Positions 25,901 through 31,900 of a stretch of 64,000 nucleotides of DNA are shown here, one piece after another (within the stretch, counting starts at the first letter, position 1; each line of letters begins with the position of its first letter). The stretch comes from Molossus alvarezi (taxonomy: Eukaryota > Chordata > Mammalia > Chiroptera > Molossidae), in the NCBI GenBank assembly GCA_037176705.1, contig CM073887.1, positions 62,767,001-62,831,000 of the forward strand, written 5' to 3'. The notes below the pieces were generated by a model. That model made no database searches. It saw only the letters and a program-made list of their open reading frames with translations, and had not been told where the DNA came from. The position numbers were made by a program, and so were the translations under genes.

Positions 25901-28900
25901 CACAGAAAATTGGTCAGTGGTTGACTCGGCAGCATTCAGCCTGGTGCCAGCTGTAACAGTGAAGCACTGTTTATCTGGGGCTTTCCATGGCAGGTTCTGT
26001 GCTTCTCAGATAGGGACAAAGCTGTCAATGCTGGCAGCACAGCCTGACAAGGGATAGCTGTGGGTGAGGGGGCTTCTGATCAGTCTGGGATGGGTCTTCC
26101 CCCTGCTAAACCAAAGGGCAGCCACAAAGGAGAACCTGGCACCCACTAGTGCCACAGCCTGTTTAGCCACTTTGACTTCTGATCCCCAGCCCTTCCAACA
26201 GCCTGCCAGGCTGGTGATGGCTCGTGTCATAGCTAAATACACAGTCACTTGGTGGGGTTCAAGTGCTTCCCAGAGCGGCCCCATGGCAGAGCTGGGACAC
26301 AAAGCTGAGTATGCCCTGACTCTGCACCACCCCATGACCTGGGTGTTCTGGGGCAGAGGCCATCTGCTGCTGCCAGGCTGGAAGCTCTGCTAGAGCATGT
26401 CCTGGCCTCAGATGTGGCTAGTGCCACATCATCACAGAGCCATAAGGTCGAGGAGTCAACAGCCCCAGTGGTAGATCTCAGCTCTGCCCACCTTGTTCCA
26501 GGACTAGACAAGCATATCCGCACTTTGGCCCTGACATGCTCCAAGGAAAAGGAGGTGGGCAATACCTTCCTCCTGGTGGTCCTGGGGTGGCTCCAAGCAG
26601 AGATATTTGGGTGTGAGGCAGCTCTGTGACTCAGGTGAAGTCACTGGGGGTGTCACGTGCACCTTGGCTGATAGGGAGCTCCGCTCTGCCAATCTCCAGA
26701 TTTCACTCCCAAGGTTGGGTTCTGGTGGCATTACTGCTTCTCCAAGATGCTCCACGTGGCCGTGGGTATAGGCAGGACACCAGAGCATGAAGAACAAACA
26801 CATTGCCCACTCCCATGGCTTTCCATGGTCACTCTGTGTCCCAGTCAGCTCAGGTTGCCAGGACTCCCACACACATACTCCTCTCTGCCTGCAGTTACCA
26901 CAGGACCTGTGAGAGTCTCTTGGCCCCTTCCTCTTCATCCCACTCCCCAGAAGTGGCTGCTGCTGCTCTGATTGTGTGTCCTAGGAATTCTCCATTAGCT
27001 ATGAGAGAACAGCAGGGACATGGTGCAATCAGAATTCAGACCCAACCCCTCTGACCCCAAACACAGCTCTTCCTGTAGTCCTACATCAAATCAGAGCATT
27101 TCTGCTGCATCAGAAAATCTGGACCTCCTGTGAGTAGGGTCTTCACTTCTCCAGCACCCTCAGCATTTTGCATAGCTGTGCTTGCTCAGCCCTACTGGGA
27201 ACCAGGGTTTGGGTGATACTTGGGCCCCTCAGATTGGTCCCCCTGTCCTGGTCATTCTTGGCTCACAAGAACTGGGGACAGTGGTCTATCCACCACTGGC
27301 CATTGGTAGCATCTTTGGCCTCTTTCCTGGCAGAGGTCTCCCCAGGACCAGCATATGCCTCTGCTGTATCAATGCTCACAGGGTCTCAAGGTCACCATGG
27401 TTTGGAGAGAGTGGCTGCCCGATCTCAGTCCTGAGAAACAAGCAGAAAGTGGACCAAAAGGGAGTGTGTTCTGAGGACAGGATCAGTGCAGCTGGCTTCC
27501 TTTTCTCTGTTTCCTAAATTTCACATAACGCAGATAATAATTTTATAGCCAAAAGAACTAACAGCTGTACTGTTCTTGGATTTAGGGGGCAGGCGTGGGT
27601 GTTGTGTCTGAAATGAGAATAGGAGGTTCCACAGTAGCCACCAGGGAGCGTGTGGGTGGCTACCATGCCATGAGTGACCCCTAACACCCTGTGTCCTCAT
27701 TTCAGCTTACCAACCACCAGGAGCTGTGGGCCTTCATTGTGACCAACCTGGCGAGTGTGTATATACGGGAAGGAAATAGACACCAAGAGGTAGTAGGTGA
27801 CATGCTTCATGTTTGGTATCCTTTCTTTCAACTTTTATTCAGGGTCTGGGGTGGGGGTTATCCTGGGCACCAGCCATCTCAACAGTCCTAGCATATCTGT
27901 CCTCAGAGTGCAGCTGGCTAGAGGAGGCCATGTCTGGGACAGAAATGTTCTCTGGCTGAGTAACACTTCTTTCTGTTGAAAACAAGCCAAGCTTTGTCAA
28001 ATATCCCAGAGCAAATTCAGTTTCTTCTACCCTGAGCTGTCTGTTATAGAATCAACACTGAGGCCTCATGGCTCACTTCTGAGGAGCAGCAGCTTGGGCA
28101 GTTGTCTGTATTGGGCCCCAGGTTGTCCTTATGCCCCAGACACGGATCATGAGGGGTGAGGAACAAAACAGGGTTTGTCCACAAAGGACAAGTGCCCTCA
28201 CACCAGGTTCCCCTACAACTCCTCTCAGCCCTGAAATTTCCTTCAGCTCTGGGCTGGTTTCCCTCTCAGCCCTGAGATCCCCCAAGTCTTGGCATTCTTA
28301 TTATACAGTGTATCAGATCCAGCTACTACTTTTCACCCCACAGCCTTCATTTTAGTTCAAGCTACTGTCATCTCTTGTCTACAAAAAGTTTAACTGACCT
28401 CCCAGATTCTGGGTTGTTTCAGATGTTTTGTGCTACAGGAGCAGGCCTTGGCCTCTTGGCAGTCAGGAAGCAGCAGGGCAGAGTTGTCTGAGGGCCAGCT
28501 GTAGGCTCCAAGAGTCACCTTTGGTGGGTCATGGAGAAGCGTGGTTCCTTTATATCTTTGCCCCGGTCTGCCTCCTGGAGGGGCCTTAAAGGCACCAGGA
28601 GCCACCTGGTCCCCAACCCAATCTCCGGAAAACCCAGAGAAGACCTAAAACGTCAGTCATAGTGTACTTCCTGTCAGAACCTCCCAGGTGCCTGCACCTC
28701 CAAATAAACCCTGCTCCACCTCTTGCCCTTTAGGCCCATGTGGGCTCATCTTGCTCCTCCAGGCTGGACCCCCTCAGAAACCATAGCAAGGCCAGACTGG
28801 GAAGTTTTCCATGTACCCTAACCCCTCACCTGACATAGGAGTAGGGTAGGCTGAGGGAACAAAGATCCTTCACCGTGGACGCTGTGATTCCCTTGGGGGT

Positions 28901-31900
28901 GTAAGCAAGTGAGCAGTCCATGCAGTGCCCTGTAGTTTCACCTGCTGTAGATCCTGCCCCCTCTACCAGCTGGTTGCCCTAGTCTTGGGATTCAGAGTGA
29001 GGGCTCAACACCATCAGACAGAAAGTTGCAGCCCTGGTCAATTTACTAGCATAGTTGGGGCCCAACTCTCTCACATTTAGAAATGAAGAGTGATCCCAAC
29101 TGACATTTCCTTTTCAGCTCTACAGCTTGTTGGAGAGGATCAATCCAGACCACAGCTTCCCTGTCAGGTAGGTGGCCCCACACTGAGGTCCCACTTTACC
29201 ACTGCCTATCTTATACCACCTGTGGGGTCTCTGGCTCTGGCCTGTTACCCCAGTGCCTTGTACCACCACCACCACTACCCACACTCCTTTTGTAAGCCTG
29301 CTATACTTACAAAGCCCCACCAAATTGTGACGCTTCACTCTCTCCCCAGCTCTCACTGTCTTCGAGCAGCGGCTTTCTACGTGCGCGGGCTCTTCTCCTT
29401 CTTCCAGGGACGCTACAACGAGGCCAAGTGAGTGTTAGAGAGGGCAGGCAGCCTGGGCTGGCCCTCTAGGTGGTTTTCTCCCCTGACAGCATGCTCAGGC
29501 TCTCTGTCTCCCGCCAGGCGAGCTCTGCTCAGGGCTGAGAGGCTGCTGCTGCCTCTTCCTCCCCTAAAGACATTTCAACAGGTGCTCAGTCTGTTCCCCT
29601 CATGTAGGCGATTTCTTCGAGAAACTCTGAAGATGTCCAATGCGGAGGACTTGAACCGGCTCACAGCCTGTTCTCTGGTGCTTTTGGGCCACATTTTCTA
29701 CGTGTTGGGGAACCACAGGGTGAGTGCCCAGGGCCAGCCTAGGGACAGGGGTCCAGCGTGGTGCTTGGTGGGGTGGGGCACCATCAAGTAGCTCTTTGCA
29801 TCCTGTGCCCCTTGATGATCTTGTCTCAGTGTCACCCCCTGCCCCACCCTTTTAGCTTCATGAGTCTTGCCAAGGGCAGGGGCGCTCTGGACTCACACAA
29901 CCTGGGGGGGGGGGCAGGACTGGGGAACTTTGGATCGCTAGAGTGTAGGTCTGTGGGGCCCAGTGTTTGGTAGGACTTTCTGGAGCTAGCAGGGCTAAGG
30001 CAGGTTCCTCTTTCTGTGTGTTAATACCTGGGGTGGAGAGGTGTCTTCTCTGTCAGAATCCTTCAGTTCTGTTTCTGCCCAGCACACATAGTGTCCTCAG
30101 ATCACCCTTATTTCCACCCTCACCTAGAGTGTCCCATGGGACTGGTTCTGGTAGGATTGGCCAGCTCCAAGTCTCCCTGTTAGCTGTGCATTGTTGCCTG
30201 TTCTCACCTATTGACCTCAAAGGCCTTTAATTTTCTAAAGAAAACATTTGTCCATGTTATAAAATATGACATGTTTATCACAGAAGCTCTGAGAAGCAAA
30301 GTTGAAAATCATTATTTGTTCTCTGTCTTCTGGCTTTCTCCACTGCTCTCCCCTGCCTACCCATAGGTTTTGGTTTTTCAGGGTGTTTTATAGTTTCACA
30401 CCTTGTCTTTTCCTATACCATTATATTAGAGTTTTGTTTTTTTTTGTTTTTTAACAGCAACAAGAATTTTTTTTTTTTTTTTTTTTAATCCTCACCCGAG
30501 GATATTTTTCCATTTTTTATACAGATAGAGTGGGAGGGAGGGAGAGAGAGAGAAACATCGACATGAAGGGACACATCGAGTGGCTGCCACCCGCACGACC
30601 AACCAGGGCCGGGGACAAACTGCAACCGAGGTACGTGCCCTTAGCGGGAACCGAACCCCGGTCTCTCTGTACCGCAGGCCGACGCTCTAACCGCTGAGCC
30701 AAACCGGCCAGGGCAGCAACAAGAATTTTGAAGTAGCATCTATTAAGTAGTTTAGTTAACCTCACTTGAGCTGTTTTCACAGGGCAGATGACACAGGTCA
30801 GGTGTTTTGGCCTATAAAGTGTCATATGATCAAACCTCAGGGCTTCCTAAGAATGAGTTTTTTAAATGAGCTTGACAGGTTCCCCTCCCCACTTCTAGTG
30901 TGGCAAGTGTTTGCCAAGGCTAACGGACCCTGCTACTCAGGTCCTGGTGGTCATGGCTGGGGATGTTGCCACCCCCAAAGAAAAGGGATGAGCTCTGGGT
31001 TCTCCTTTCTGAGTGCAGCTCTGCTTCTTCTGTCACCTTCCCTTCAGCCTCTGAGCACAGTGAGGGCAGTGGCCTCGGTATGTGTCTAGGGGAAACATGA
31101 GGACCCCCTGAGTACAGGCTACATGCCTGTGTCTCAGTTTGGTAGCTGTGATTACCCCATTTCCAGATAGGTAGGTTAAGGTCACATAGCCCCAAACCTC
31201 AGACCCAGGCTTAGAACCAGACCTTCCTGGCTCTCGTTTATATATGTCTCCAGAAGCCACCTTGGATAGGTTGGGCAATGCAGCTCTTTAGCTGCAGCTC
31301 TGGATCATGTTTGGGGTGATCCCAGGGCATCTTACAGAGTTTGGGAACCTGTGCTGCTCACTGTGTGCCTGGCCCATGTGGAATGACATGGGCCCCCAAG
31401 AGCCTTTAGATGCAGGCCTGGCCTCAAGTGATTCCAGGTCTGGGGGAGACACTGTTGGACATAGCCAACACCACTCTGGGCCTGCTAGGCTAGAGTGTTC
31501 ATGGGCATTGCAAGTTTGTGGGCAGCCTCATTCTGGACACCTTAGTATCACACAAATCTTAAAAACCAGATGCTGTAGGGCAGCCCCAAGCTGGCTTTAG
31601 GAGAGCCTTCCCAGGGAACTAAGGGGGACACTCCCACAGGTGGCTTACATACAGAGGCCCAGCCCTTGACCTGGAGGAAAGTGGTTTTTCCGGTTCTGTG
31701 CATTCTGAGGTCTTGGAAGGGCTTGGTTCAGTCTTGAAAAGCTTCGAGATCTACCTGGAGCTCATCTTTGAGATGCCTGTCGGAAAACGTGAAGTTTTTG
31801 GTCTTTTGTGTATCTAAGGAGGCATGTCTGCACACCTATGGCTGTTAAAGCCAGGCCTCGGGAGATAGTTTAGAGGATTTGTAAGTCTCTTGGATACATG

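Noticed and set aside
29518..29582. CCGCCAG acceptor-like site in intron 15
   Set aside because: Downstream sequence does not encode MAU2, and exon 16 with the ATGTAG acceptor restores the protein exactly.
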